From Rhodospirillales bacterium (GTDB lineage: Bacteria; Pseudomonadota; Alphaproteobacteria; Acetobacterales; Acetobacteraceae): a stretch of DNA of 6,664 nt. Positions within the stretch are counted from its first letter, which is position 1. Every line of letters starts with the position of its first letter. The position numbers were made by a program, and so were the translations under genes. The notes under the pieces are model-generated. The model worked only from the letters and a program-made list of their open reading frames with translations. It made no database searches and had not been told where the DNA came from. This document shows, in pieces, positions 1 to 5,374 of the stretch. The stretch spans positions 1-6,664 of the forward strand of contig JAATGE010000406.1 of the NCBI GenBank assembly GCA_015654825.1, in the 5' to 3' direction.

Positions 1-103
1 CCCCAATCTCCCCGCGCCCTTTCCCCCCTGGGCAGGTTTCGGGCACCCCTCCGACCCGGCGGAAATTGGGCGCCGAACCGGCGAAATAGATCGCGGTCAA
101 CAA
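1..103 (+). pseudogene. Decayed 3' end of a SnoaL-like gene (paralogue of 550-1125), stop lost
   Basis: Read in the frame starting at base 2, this stretch aligns without gaps to the last 34 codons of the minus-strand SnoaL-like gene at 550-1125. By hand count there are 14 differences over 102 bases, about 86% identity. Eight of the sense-codon changes alter the amino acid, several radically (a Trp to Gly, Ser/Thr/Ala to Pro, two Asp changed), against four silent ones. The TAA stop of the paralogue is CAA here (101-103), so the frame runs on through the downstream repeats to a TAA at 305-307. That pattern suggests loss of selection. The rest of the gene lies left of the window, so I cannot say whether the upstream part is intact; a working gene with a longer, altered C-terminus is the alternative. 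Confidence 0.6.
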
Positions 104-161
104 AGGCCAGGGCTCTGCCCTGGACCCGCTGGGGCCGTAGGCCCCAGACCCCATTTTATTT
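104..161 (+). repeat. Repeat B, copy 1: double hairpin
   Basis: Two adjacent hairpins are visible: CCAGGGC (107-113) with GCCCTGG (117-123) around TCT, then CTGGGGCC (129-136) with GGCCCCAG (140-147) around GTA, followed by ACCCCATTTTATTT. The second stem plus T-rich tail resembles a plus-strand terminator. The first stem, read on the minus strand, is followed by CCTTTG, a weak terminator for the other direction. Further copies are at 496-553 (minus), 2755-2830 (plus) and in split form at 4306-4329 and 4503-4533 (minus). Confidence 0.85.
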
Positions 162-219
162 GTTCCGAGTTTGGCATCGGCTGCGAGCTCGTCGCTAATT
201 CCCACGTCTCGCCAGAGCG

Positions 220-291
220 TACAGAAGACTCCCGCCGCGCAGCGCTAACGCAGGCGGCGGCACGCCGTCTTGGGTCTAGGGGTAGAGCCCC
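220..291 (+). repeat. Repeat A, copy 1
   Basis: An element of about 72 bases beginning TACAGAAGACTCCCGCCGCG and containing CAGCGCTAACG and CACGCCGT, ending in a short GGGGTAGAGCCCC hairpin. Close copies lie at 359-431 on the minus strand and 2593-2666 on the plus strand. The conserved head and variable tail look like a dispersed REP-type intergenic element. This copy lies in the run-on frame of the decayed SnoaL-like gene but shows no sign of coding function. Confidence 0.8.
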
Positions 292-358
292 AGAAGCCCT
301 AGGGTAAGGATTATCGAACGCAATAAATTAGTTGAATTCTAATGGCTTCGCCGACCAA

Positions 359-431
359 GGGGCTCCGCCCCCTGGACCCCCGACGGAGTGCCTCCGCTGT
401 CGTTAGCGCTGCGCGGCGGGACTCTTCTGTA
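359..431 (-). repeat. Repeat A, copy 2 (inverted)
   Basis: On the minus strand this runs from TACAGAAGAGTCCCGCCGCG to the terminal hairpin GGGGCGGAGCCCC (plus-strand GGGGCTCCGCCCC at 359-371). It mirrors the copy at 220-291 across the spacer. The 64 bases between it and repeat B at 496 hold only the diverged linker of the inverted duplication. Confidence 0.8.
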
Positions 432-495
432 CCAATCTCGCAAACCCGTAGGTCTGGCCTATCGGCTCTCAGCCGATGCTAGGCTCGGAACAGAA

Positions 496-553
496 AAATG
501 GGGTCTGGGGCCTACTGGCCCCAGCGGGTCCAGGGCAGAGACCTGGCCTTTAT
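496..553 (-). terminator. Repeat B, copy 2: likely terminator of the SnoaL-like gene
   Basis: On the minus strand, directly after the TAA of the SnoaL-like gene, come an imperfect CCAGGTC/GCCCTGG hairpin (530-546) and a strong CTGGGGCC-AGTA-GGCCCCAG hairpin (505-524). The latter is followed by ACCCCATTTTT. The strong stem plus T-run fits a Rho-independent terminator for this gene. The element is also repeat B in inverted orientation relative to copy 1. Confidence 0.6.
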
Positions 554-1125
554 TGATCGCGATCTATTTCGCCAGTGCGGCGGCCAATTTCCGCCGGGTC
601 GGAGGAGTCCCAGAACGCTGCCCAGGTGGGAAAGGCGGCGGGGAGTTTGGGCGGGATGTCGTGGCCCGGCCAGCGGTGGAACGGGGGGGACGGGCGGTCC
701 AGCGTGTCGACGGCGTACCAGTGGCGCTCGCGGCGGCGGACGAAATACCAGGTGCCGTCGCGGCGGGCGTACTCGTCGAAATAGCAGATGGCCATGACGA
801 TCCATTGGGCGCCGTCCTCGTGCTCGGCGCGACAATAGACGTGGCCGTGGGCATGGTCCGGATCGGCGAATTCGATGTGGTGGCCACAGATGAAATGGAT
901 CGAGCGGTAAAAGCCGCGCAGCGCGGGCTCGATGGTGCCGCGCAGGGCCTCGCGGCCGATGCCGTGGCGGCCGCAATCGACGTCCGGCACGAACAGCGAT
1001 AGCCAGGTTTCAATGTCGCGGCCGTCGACGGCGAGGGCGTAACGGACCGGGAGCTGCTGGATCGCCAGCGTGGATTCGATGCGGTCCAGCCGTGAAGCGA
1101 GTGTTTCGTCGGGTGGGTGCGTCAT
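550..1125 (-). CDS. SnoaL-like / nuclear transport factor 2 family protein
   Basis: A 191-residue protein of the NTF2-like, SnoaL_4-type fold, a cone-shaped alpha+beta barrel used by cyclases, dehydratases, isomerases and dioxygenase small subunits. Visible family features are the N-terminal helix with RLDRIESTLAIQQL (12-25), RYALAVDGRD (28-37) with the acidic residue typical of this family, and W-x(3)-LF (41-45). The C-terminal strands include YFDEYARRDGTWYFVRRRE. The ATG at 1125 is chosen because AAAGGGA lies five bases upstream (1131-1137) and homologous sequence begins there; the open frame up to 1248 is Pro/Arg-rich and unlike the family. It is divergent from the SDR gene with 167 bases between starts, suggesting a shared control region. 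No catalytic assignment is possible from sequence alone; it could be a non-enzymatic NTF2-like protein. A decayed copy of its 3' end lies at 1-103. Confidence 0.85.
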   Translation of the reverse strand: MTHPPDETLASRLDRIESTLAIQQLPVRYALAVDGRDIETWLSLFVPDVDCGRHGIGREALRGTIEPALRGFYRSIHFICGHHIEFADPDHAHGHVYCRAEHEDGAQWIVMAICYFDEYARRDGTWYFVRRRERHWYAVDTLDRPSPPFHRWPGHDIPPKLPAAFPTWAAFWDSSDPAEIGRRTGEIDRDQ

Positions 1126-1292
1126 GTCGTTCCCTTTGATGGCGGCGACGATGCGGCATGGCGCGGCCGGGGCCACGCCGCTTGGCCACGATATCCGGCA
1201 CCCGATGGAGCTGGCGCGCGGGTGGCGCGGGGGGCGCGGCGGGGGCAAGACCGCGTTGCGGCGGAGGTGCCGCTTGTAGCTGGGGGAGCCGC
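1126..1292. promoter_or_regulatory. Divergent intergenic region between the SnoaL-like gene and the SDR operon
   Basis: This 167-base gap separates two diverging genes and so should hold both promoters. It contains both ribosome binding sites: AAAGGGA on the minus strand (1131-1137) and GGGGGAG on the plus strand (1282-1288). It is very GC-rich, and I see no convincing -35/-10 pair or operator palindrome. The promoter role is inferred from gene orientation only. Confidence 0.4.
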
Positions 1293-2120
1293 ATGCGCGA
1301 GCCGCGCCAATTTTGCAACCGCCTGGACGGCAAGGTGGCGATCGTGACCGGGGCGGGGTCCCAGGGGTCGGGCGAGGGGGTGGGGACCGGCAAGGCGATG
1401 GCGCTGCTGTTCGCCGGCGAGGGTGCGCACGTGTGCCTGGTGGATCGCGAGGCGGCCCGGGCGGAGGATACGCGGGCGCGGATCGAGGCGGCGGGCGGCG
1501 AGGCGTTCGTGGTGGCGGCCGATGTGACGCGCGACGAGGATTGCCGGCGCATCGTAGATCAAACGGTGGAACGGTTCGGTGGCGTGGATATCCTGGTCAA
1601 CAATGTCGGCATCGCGGGGCAACAGGGGGATTTCGGGAATTTCGATGAAGCGGCCTGGGAGCATATGTTTTTTGTCAATTTGAAGAGCGCGGTGCTGATG
1701 TGCCGGCATGCGGTGCCGGCGATGATCGGGCGCGGCGGCGGGGCGGTGGTGAATATTTCGTCGATTGCGGGCATCATGGCGCACGGGACTTTCGCGTATG
1801 GGCCTTCCAAGGCCGCGATGGAGCATTTTTCGCGTGAGGTGGCGGTGGTGTACGGGCGGCAGGGGATCCGCGCGAATACGGTGGCGCCGGGGCATATCCG
1901 GACGCCGCTGGTGGCCGGGCTGCTGCCGGAATCGTTGCGTGAGACGCGACGAAAGGTCGGGCCGCTGGGCGTGGAGGGCGACGCGTGGGACGTGGCCTAT
2001 GCGGCGCTGTTCCTGGCCAGCGACGAGGCCCGGTTCGTTACCGGACAGCAGATCGCGGTGGATGGCGGGGTGACGGCGACGGGACCCATGGCGGCGCACA
2101 GCCTGATCATGGAAAGATGA
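1293..2120 (+). CDS. Short-chain dehydrogenase/reductase (SDR), classical type, NAD-preferring
   Basis: A 275-residue cytosolic oxidoreductase predicted to interconvert an alcohol and a ketone on an unknown substrate. The glycine-rich cofactor loop starts at T19 (TGAGSQGSGEGVGTG), longer than the canonical TGxxxGxG but of a kind I know from one SDR subgroup. D51 at the end of the second strand points to NAD rather than NADP. DVT (77-79) and NNVGI (103-107) follow. Catalytic residues are N129, S156, Y169 and K173 (YGPSK). The C-terminus has the usual FVTGQQIAVDGG motif. The start at 1293 has GGGGGAG about five bases upstream; an in-frame extension back to 1158 is Gly/Arg-rich and unlikely. Its stop overlaps the next gene (ATGA), so the two are probably co-transcribed and translationally coupled. 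The substrate cannot be inferred; the SnoaL-fold neighbours suggest a ring compound. Confidence 0.93.
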   Translation: MREPRQFCNRLDGKVAIVTGAGSQGSGEGVGTGKAMALLFAGEGAHVCLVDREAARAEDTRARIEAAGGEAFVVAADVTRDEDCRRIVDQTVERFGGVDILVNNVGIAGQQGDFGNFDEAAWEHMFFVNLKSAVLMCRHAVPAMIGRGGGAVVNISSIAGIMAHGTFAYGPSKAAMEHFSREVAVVYGRQGIRANTVAPGHIRTPLVAGLLPESLRETRRKVGPLGVEGDAWDVAYAALFLASDEARFVTGQQIAVDGGVTATGPMAAHSLIMER

Positions 2121-2572
2121 CGGCGCCGGCTATGACCGATCTGGAACGGATTTTGGCGATCGAGGAAATCCGGGTGTTGCGGGCGCGGTATTTTAGCGGT
2201 GTCGATGGCAAGGATTGGGCGGGCTTCCGTGCGCTGTTCGCGCCGGATGCGGAGTTGAGCTTTCCGGACGACGTGCCGGGGCTGGTGCTGCGCGGGGCGG
2301 CGGGGATCGCGGAGGCGGTGGCGGGGTCGCTGGCCGATGTGTGCTCGGTGCATCATGGGCACATGGGGGAGATTTCCGTGCATGGCGCGGATCGCGGCAG
2401 CGGTATCTGGGCGATGGAGGATCTGCTGTGGTTCGGTGCGAAATCGTCGGCGCCGGGGCTGCGGCTGCATGGGTACGGGCATTACCATGATGAATATGTG
2501 CGCGCGGAGGGCGGGTGGTTGTTCGCGCGCGTGGTGTTGCGGCGGTTGCGGGTGGATCGGTGGGAGGCGTGA
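2117..2572 (+). CDS. SnoaL-like / nuclear transport factor 2 family protein, second copy type
   Basis: A 151-residue SnoaL_4-type protein. Visible are ERILAIEEIRVLRARYF (10-26), VDGKDWAGFRALFAPDAE (29-46), a HHGHMGEI segment in the middle and the C-terminal GYGHYHDEYVRAEGGWLFARVVLRR strands typical of the fold. It shares the family but little direct sequence with the 550-1125 product, so it is not a recent duplicate. The ATG at 2117 overlaps the SDR stop as ATGA. An alternative ATG at 2132 (giving 146 residues and starting MTDLERIL) is equally plausible, because GGAAAG at 2111-2116 is too close to the first ATG and rather far from the second. Co-expression with the SDR suggests the two act on successive intermediates, for example a dehydration or isomerisation next to an oxidation; this is inference. 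Confidence 0.85.
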   Translation: MTAPAMTDLERILAIEEIRVLRARYFSGVDGKDWAGFRALFAPDAELSFPDDVPGLVLRGAAGIAEAVAGSLADVCSVHHGHMGEISVHGADRGSGIWAMEDLLWFGAKSSAPGLRLHGYGHYHDEYVRAEGGWLFARVVLRRLRVDRWEA

Positions 2573-2592
2573 CCGCTGAGTGGCCGCATTGC

Positions 2593-2666
2593 TACAGAAG
2601 ACTCCCGCCGCGCAGCGCTAACGACAGCGGCGGCACGCCGTCCGGGGTTCGGGGGGCGGAGCCCCC
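2593..2666 (+). repeat. Repeat A, copy 3
   Basis: It begins 21 bases after the stop of the SnoaL-like gene with TACAGAAGACTCCCGCCGCG, continues with CAGCGCTAACGACAGCGG and CACGCCGT, and ends in the hairpin GGGGGC-GGA-GCCCCC. It is nearly identical to the copies at 220-291 and 359-431. The hairpin could serve as a terminator, but no T-run follows, so that role is uncertain. Confidence 0.85.
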
Positions 2667-2754
2667 GGCTTTCTGTTGCAAGATCGGTGCTGGCTGCTAG
2701 CCTTGCCCGTTGGCACGCTGCGCCGGAGCATGCGTGGCTGGGGAGAGGTAAAGT

Positions 2755-2830
2755 AAGGCCAGGGCTCTGCCCTGGACCCGCTGGGGCCGTCACGCGAAAG
2801 CGTGCTGCGCACGACGGCCCCAGACCCCGT
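2755..2830 (+). repeat. Repeat B, copy 3, with an enlarged, structured loop
   Basis: The first hairpin CCAGGGC-TCT-GCCCTGG (2759-2775) is intact. The second stem is extended to CTGGGGCCGTC (2781-2791) and GACGGCCCCAG (2813-2823). Its loop contains CACGC-GAAA-GCGTG (2791-2804), a GNRA-type tetraloop hairpin, and an overlapping alternative GTGC-TGC-GCAC (2802-2812). In copy 1 the same loop is only GTA. The 88 bases between this copy and repeat A at 2666 show nothing I can identify. Confidence 0.8.
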
Positions 2831-2868
2831 TGATTAAGCTCGCATTGCTCCGGGTTCGCGACGTGCCA

Positions 2869-2874
2869 AGGAGA
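2869..2874 (+). promoter_or_regulatory. Strong ribosome binding site for the small membrane protein
   Basis: AAGGAG lies seven bases before the ATG at 2882. This is the best Shine-Dalgarno match in the window. It decides the reading frame here, because an overlapping frame from 2830 has no such site. Confidence 0.8.
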
Positions 2875-2881
2875 ATAGTGA

Positions 2882-3157
2882 ATGCCGCCCAGGCGCAAGT
2901 TTCACCTGGTTATGCTGCTTTGGCTTGTAGGAGGCGGTGCGATCCTATTTCTTACACCAGGGCCACCTCGGAACGCAGTCCTCGTATTCGTGCCACTTGG
3001 AGCCATTCTTGGCATTTGGTCGATGAACATACGGTGCCCATCGTGCGGGAGGCCGGTTGGTTACATAGGCCAAGGGATTTGGAGCCCATTCGTACCACGA
3101 AAATGCGGAGATTGCGGCCGAGATCTGACCGTGTCGCGAATGCATTTGCAGAGCTGA
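2882..3157 (+). CDS. Small two-helix membrane protein with zinc-ribbon-like C-terminus, function unknown
   Basis: A 91-residue protein I do not recognise as a named family. A short basic N-terminus (PPRRK) leads into two hydrophobic stretches at about 7-25 and 31-48, joined by a TPGPPRN turn, predicting a membrane hairpin. The tail carries CPSCG (52-56) and CGDCG (75-79), a paired CxxC arrangement with 19 residues between the pairs, typical of zinc ribbons. The basic N-terminus suggests a cytoplasmic tail by the positive-inside rule. The start at 2882 is supported by AAGGAG seven bases upstream. It sits 62 bases before the dehydrogenase gene on the same strand with no terminator between them, so co-transcription is possible. 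Base composition is less GC-rich than the SDR upstream. It could be an orphan membrane protein unrelated to the dehydrogenases. Confidence 0.75.
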   Translation: MPPRRKFHLVMLLWLVGGGAILFLTPGPPRNAVLVFVPLGAILGIWSMNIRCPSCGRPVGYIGQGIWSPFVPRKCGDCGRDLTVSRMHLQS

Positions 3158-3219
3158 GGCCGATATTCTGAGCCGTTGGTCTCAAAGGGCATGGCTGACG
3201 TTTCCAGGGGGACCTATCG

Positions 3220-4299
3220 ATGCGGGCAGTTGTCAGGCGCGGCGTGGAGCTCATTCTCGACTGCGATACCGCACCACCCACACCCGGGCGAGGTCAAGTA
3301 CGCGTCAAAACGCTCGCGTGCGGTATCTGCGGCAGCGACCTGCACGCCCTGCATCACCTCGACCACATGGCGGACATCGGCCGGCGCAGCGGCAGCACAA
3401 CCGTTCTGAACCCAAATCAGGATGTCATCTTCGGCCATGAATTCTGCGCCGAAATCATCGATTATGGTGCGGATACGGAACGCCGCCTTGCACCAGGAAC
3501 GCGCGTTGTCTCCATCCCCATGGCCCTCGGGCCCACCGGGATGGAGGTCGTCGGCTACTCCAACATATTCCCCGGCGGTTTTGCCGAAACCATGGTGCTG
3601 CAGTAAATGCTGCTGCTGCCGGTGCCGAACGGCCTGCCATCGGCGCTGGCGGCTACCACGGAGCCGTTTGCCGTCGGTGCGCACGCCGTGGCGCGCGCGG
3701 CCCCGTATGAAAATTCGGTGTGCATGATCGTCGGCTGCGGCCCGGTTGGCCTTGCTGTCCTGGCCGCGCTGAAGGCACGCGGCATCGGCCCTGTCGTCGC
3801 CTGCGACTTTTCGGCCGCGCGCCGCGCCGCGGCCGAACGGCTCGGGGCTGACTACCTGATCGATCCCGCGCAACGATCGCCGCACGCATTGTGGCCAAAG
3901 CTCGATGTGTCCGCGACGCTTGCCGAGCACGCATTGGCCATGTTCACCGGCCAGCAAGGCAAGCGCCCGGTGATTTTCGAATGCGTCGGCGCGCCCGGCA
4001 TGTTGCAATCGATTATCGAGGGCGCTCCGCCCGGCGCGCGCATCGTGGTCGCCGGCGTCTGCATGCAGCCCGACACCATAGAACCCGCACTTGCCATCAA
4101 CAAACAGCTAGGCCTGGATTTTGTGCTAGGCTATTCGCCCGCGGAATTTGCGGTAACGCTTGCCGACATAGCCGAAGGCCGCATCGACGCCGCCGCGGTC
4201 GTCAGCGAGGAAATTGGCCTGGCCGACGTGCCATTGGCTTTCGAACGCCTGGCGAGCGAGCCAGCACTCGTGAAAGTCACAGTCGATAGCACACGCTGA
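3220..4299 (+). pseudogene. Zinc-type medium-chain alcohol dehydrogenase (MDR), interrupted by an in-frame TAA
   Basis: One continuous reading frame of 359 codons encodes a whole MDR-family zinc dehydrogenase except for a TAA at 3604-3606. The first 128 codons carry the GroES-like catalytic domain: CGICGSDLH (34-42) with C37 a zinc ligand, GHE (72-74) with H73 and E74, and FPGGFAE near the break. The structural-zinc four-cysteine loop is absent, as in some subfamilies. After the stop, the ATG at 3607 opens 230 codons with TEPFAVGAHAV (18-28), the GCGPVG cofactor loop (43-48) and an acidic residue in ACDFS after the second Rossmann strand. The stop falls where relatives, as I recall them, read roughly VLSEALLLPVP, so it likely replaces a Glu (GAA to TAA). 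GGGGGA lies seven bases before the ATG at 3220. Either a recent nonsense mutation, a sequencing error, or a two-polypeptide enzyme made by termination and restart at TAAATG. Confidence 0.8.
3604..3609 (+). other. In-frame TAA directly followed by ATG inside the dehydrogenase gene
   Basis: The bases TAAATG join the two halves in the same frame with no gap. A ribosome stopping at TAA could restart on the adjacent ATG and make the Rossmann half (3607-4299, 230 residues) separately. I see no good Shine-Dalgarno site in the preceding 20 bases, so independent initiation is weakly supported. Confidence 0.7.
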
Positions 4300-4353
4300 T
4301 GAAATTGGGGCCTGGGGCCTACGGCTCCATCGTGCGGCCGGTGAGGGTCAAAA

Positions 4354-4437
4354 TAACAAAAGTTTTTTGGTTCTTTTTTTCAAAAAAGAACAAGAAAAAG
4401 CACTTCTTTTTGAAAAAAGAAGCAAAAACTTTTGTTA
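4354..4437. repeat. AT-rich nested palindrome, three-stem cruciform-like element
   Basis: An outer stem TAACAAAAGTTTTT (4354-4367) pairs perfectly with AAAAACTTTTGTTA (4424-4437). Inside are two separate hairpins: GTTCTTTTTT with AAAAAAGAAC (4370-4379/4382-4391) and CTTCTTTTT with AAAAAGAAG (4403-4411/4414-4422). The fold is a three-way junction and is strikingly AT-rich against GC-rich surroundings. I recall very similar elements dispersed in Acetobacteraceae genomes. Lying between convergent genes, it might also help end transcription in both directions. No coding function is likely, although short frames cross it. Confidence 0.85.
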
Positions 4438-4508
4438 ATTTGTTCCTTGTTCGCCGACGTCAGTTGGAGCGGGCGCCGGCGGCTTTCAAATGCGATTGCC
4501 CTGCGGGT

Positions 4509-4533
4509 CCAGGGCAGAGCCCTGGCCTTTTTT
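4509..4533 (+). terminator. Rho-independent terminator downstream of the dehydrogenase
   Basis: A perfect seven-base-pair stem, CCAGGGC (4509-4515) and GCCCTGG (4519-4525) with loop AGA, is followed by CC and six T residues (4528-4533). On the plus strand this is a textbook intrinsic terminator and would stop transcripts from the 3220-4299 gene before they enter nadC antisense. The stem is the first hairpin of repeat B. Confidence 0.75.
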
Positions 4534-4540
4534 CTGCGCC

Positions 4541-5374
4541 CTAAATATCCAGCCCAATATCCAGTGTAAACGCGCTATGGGTTATCCATCCCACCGAAAT
4601 GAGATCCACGCCGGTCTCGGCGAAATCCTGTGCCGTCTGCAACGTAATCCCACCGGAAGCCTCGGTGATCGCGCGCCCCGCAACGATCCGTACCGCCTCG
4701 AAAACCTCGGCCGGCGTCATGTTGTCCAGCAGCACGGCGTCCACGCCGATCGAGACCGCTTCCTCCAGTTGCGACAGCGCATCCACCTCCACCTCGATCT
4801 TTACCAGGTGGCCGGCATGCGCGCGCGCGCGCACCAGCGCGGCGCGCAGGCCGCCGGCGATCGCGATGTGATTGTCCTTGATCAGGATGGCGTCATCGAG
4901 CCCGAAACGATGGTTCGCGCCCCCACCGCACCGCACCGCGTATTTCTCCACCGCGCGTAGCCCCGGTGTGGTTTTCCGCGTGCAGGTGACCCGGCAATTG
5001 GTGTGGGCGATCTTGTCGGCGATGCCGCGCGTCGCGGTGGCGATGCCGCTCAGATGGCCGAGGAAATTCAGCGCCACGCGCTCGCCGGTCAGAATGCCGC
5101 GCGCCGGGCCGCCGATGCGCGCGATCACGTCGCCTGCCTCGACCCGCGCGCTGTCGCGCAGCGACGGCGAAAAGCGCAGGCCGGGATCGACGAGGTGGAA
5201 TGCCGTCGCGGCCAGATCGAGGCCGCAGATCGTGCCGGGCTGGCGGGCGACCAGAATGGCTTCCGCCTGAATGTGCTGTGGCACCACCGCGGCCGTCGTG
5301 ATGTCGCCGGCGCGGCCCAGATCCTCGACCAGCGCCGCCCGCACCAGCGGCTCGATCAGCAGCAGCGGCAGCAT
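4541..5374 (-). CDS. nadC: Nicotinate-nucleotide diphosphorylase (carboxylating), quinolinate phosphoribosyltransferase
   Basis: A 277-residue cytosolic enzyme (EC 2.4.2.19) that joins quinolinate to PRPP, releasing CO2 and pyrophosphate to give nicotinate mononucleotide in de novo NAD synthesis. The length fits the family. Motifs in order: [11 protein letters not shown] (17-27), ER-x-ALN (98-103) with LSGIAT (108-113), TRKTTPGLR (132-140) with R133 and K134, EKYAV (143-147), GGGANHR (150-156), KDNH (166-169), E196 in VEVE and D217 in LLDN. These are the phosphoribosyl- and quinolinate-binding positions of the family. Its ATG shares one base with the nadB stop (TGATG on the minus strand), implying coupled translation; no clear Shine-Dalgarno site precedes it. 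A longer in-frame start at 5641 lies inside nadB and is rejected. The 3' end lies ten bases from repeat B. Confidence 0.97.
   Translation of the reverse strand: MLPLLLIEPLVRAALVEDLGRAGDITTAAVVPQHIQAEAILVARQPGTICGLDLAATAFHLVDPGLRFSPSLRDSARVEAGDVIARIGGPARGILTGERVALNFLGHLSGIATATRGIADKIAHTNCRVTCTRKTTPGLRAVEKYAVRCGGGANHRFGLDDAILIKDNHIAIAGGLRAALVRARAHAGHLVKIEVEVDALSQLEEAVSIGVDAVLLDNMTPAEVFEAVRIVAGRAITEASGGITLQTAQDFAETGVDLISVGWITHSAFTLDIGLDI

Larger units (their letters stand above)
1..291 (+). repeat. Left arm of an imperfect inverted duplication
   Basis: This arm matches the reverse complement of 359-652. The match covers a SnoaL-like gene end (2-103), repeat B (104-160), a diverged linker that still shares the motif GTTCCGAG and the motif GCATCGGCTG, and repeat A (220-291). 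The arm probably starts left of the window, because the match is already in register at base 2. Identity is high in the gene end and in repeats A and B, and lower in the linker. Confidence 0.8.
359..652 (-). repeat. Right arm of the imperfect inverted duplication
   Basis: Read on the minus strand, this arm has the same order as 1-291: the 3' end of the SnoaL-like gene, repeat B (about 496-553), a linker, then repeat A (359-431). The two arms are separated by an AT-richer spacer at 292-358. The spacer holds a small ATTAG/CTAAT inverted repeat and no recognisable gene. How far the match extends into the gene to the right cannot be tested, because the partner sequence is off-window. Confidence 0.8.
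4306..4533 (-). repeat. Repeat B, copy 4, apparently split by an inserted segment
   Basis: On the plus strand, TTGGGGCCTGGGGCCTACGG and the following CTCCA (4306-4329) match the left part of copy 2 (499-523). GCGGGTCCAGGGCAGAGCCC and the following TGGCC (4503-4527) match its right part (524-548). In copy 2 these two parts are contiguous; here 173 bases (4330-4502) lie between them, including the AT-rich palindrome at 4354-4437. The left part has decayed slightly (GGCTCCA for GGCCCCA). An independent pair of half-elements is the alternative. Confidence 0.6.

Noticed and set aside
388..1002. 204-codon plus-strand open frame over the SnoaL-like gene
   Set aside because: Antisense shadow in GC-rich DNA. 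The minus-strand product has family motifs and a ribosome binding site; this frame starts inside repeat A and has no recognisable motif.
1158..1292. N-terminal extension of the SDR to an ATG at 1158
   Set aside because: The extension is low-complexity Gly/Ala/Arg, and GGGGGAG lies just before the ATG at 1293, where SDR similarity begins.
1126..1292. Sigma-70 promoter and operator in the divergent gap
   Set aside because: Several loose TTG-like hexamers occur, but no pair with proper spacing and a credible -10 box; not reported as a specific site.
1122..2099. 325-codon minus-strand open frame opposite the SDR gene
   Set aside because: Arg/His/Pro-rich composition typical of an antisense frame; the plus strand encodes a complete SDR with catalytic residues.
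104..2830. CRISPR array made of the A and B repeats
   Set aside because: The copies are few, irregularly spaced, in both orientations, and internally palindromic; there are no regular spacers and no cas genes.
2830..3171. 113-codon plus-strand frame overlapping the small membrane protein
   Set aside because: No ribosome binding site and no motif. The frame at 2882 has AAGGAG and coherent membrane and CxxC features.
3604..3606. Stop codon recoding (selenocysteine or pyrrolysine) in the dehydrogenase
   Set aside because: Those amino acids use UGA and UAG; this codon is UAA, and I see no recoding structure next to it.
4299..4544. 81-codon frame running through the AT-rich palindrome
   Set aside because: Lys/Phe-rich translation produced by the A/T runs of the repeat; no ribosome binding site and no family likeness.
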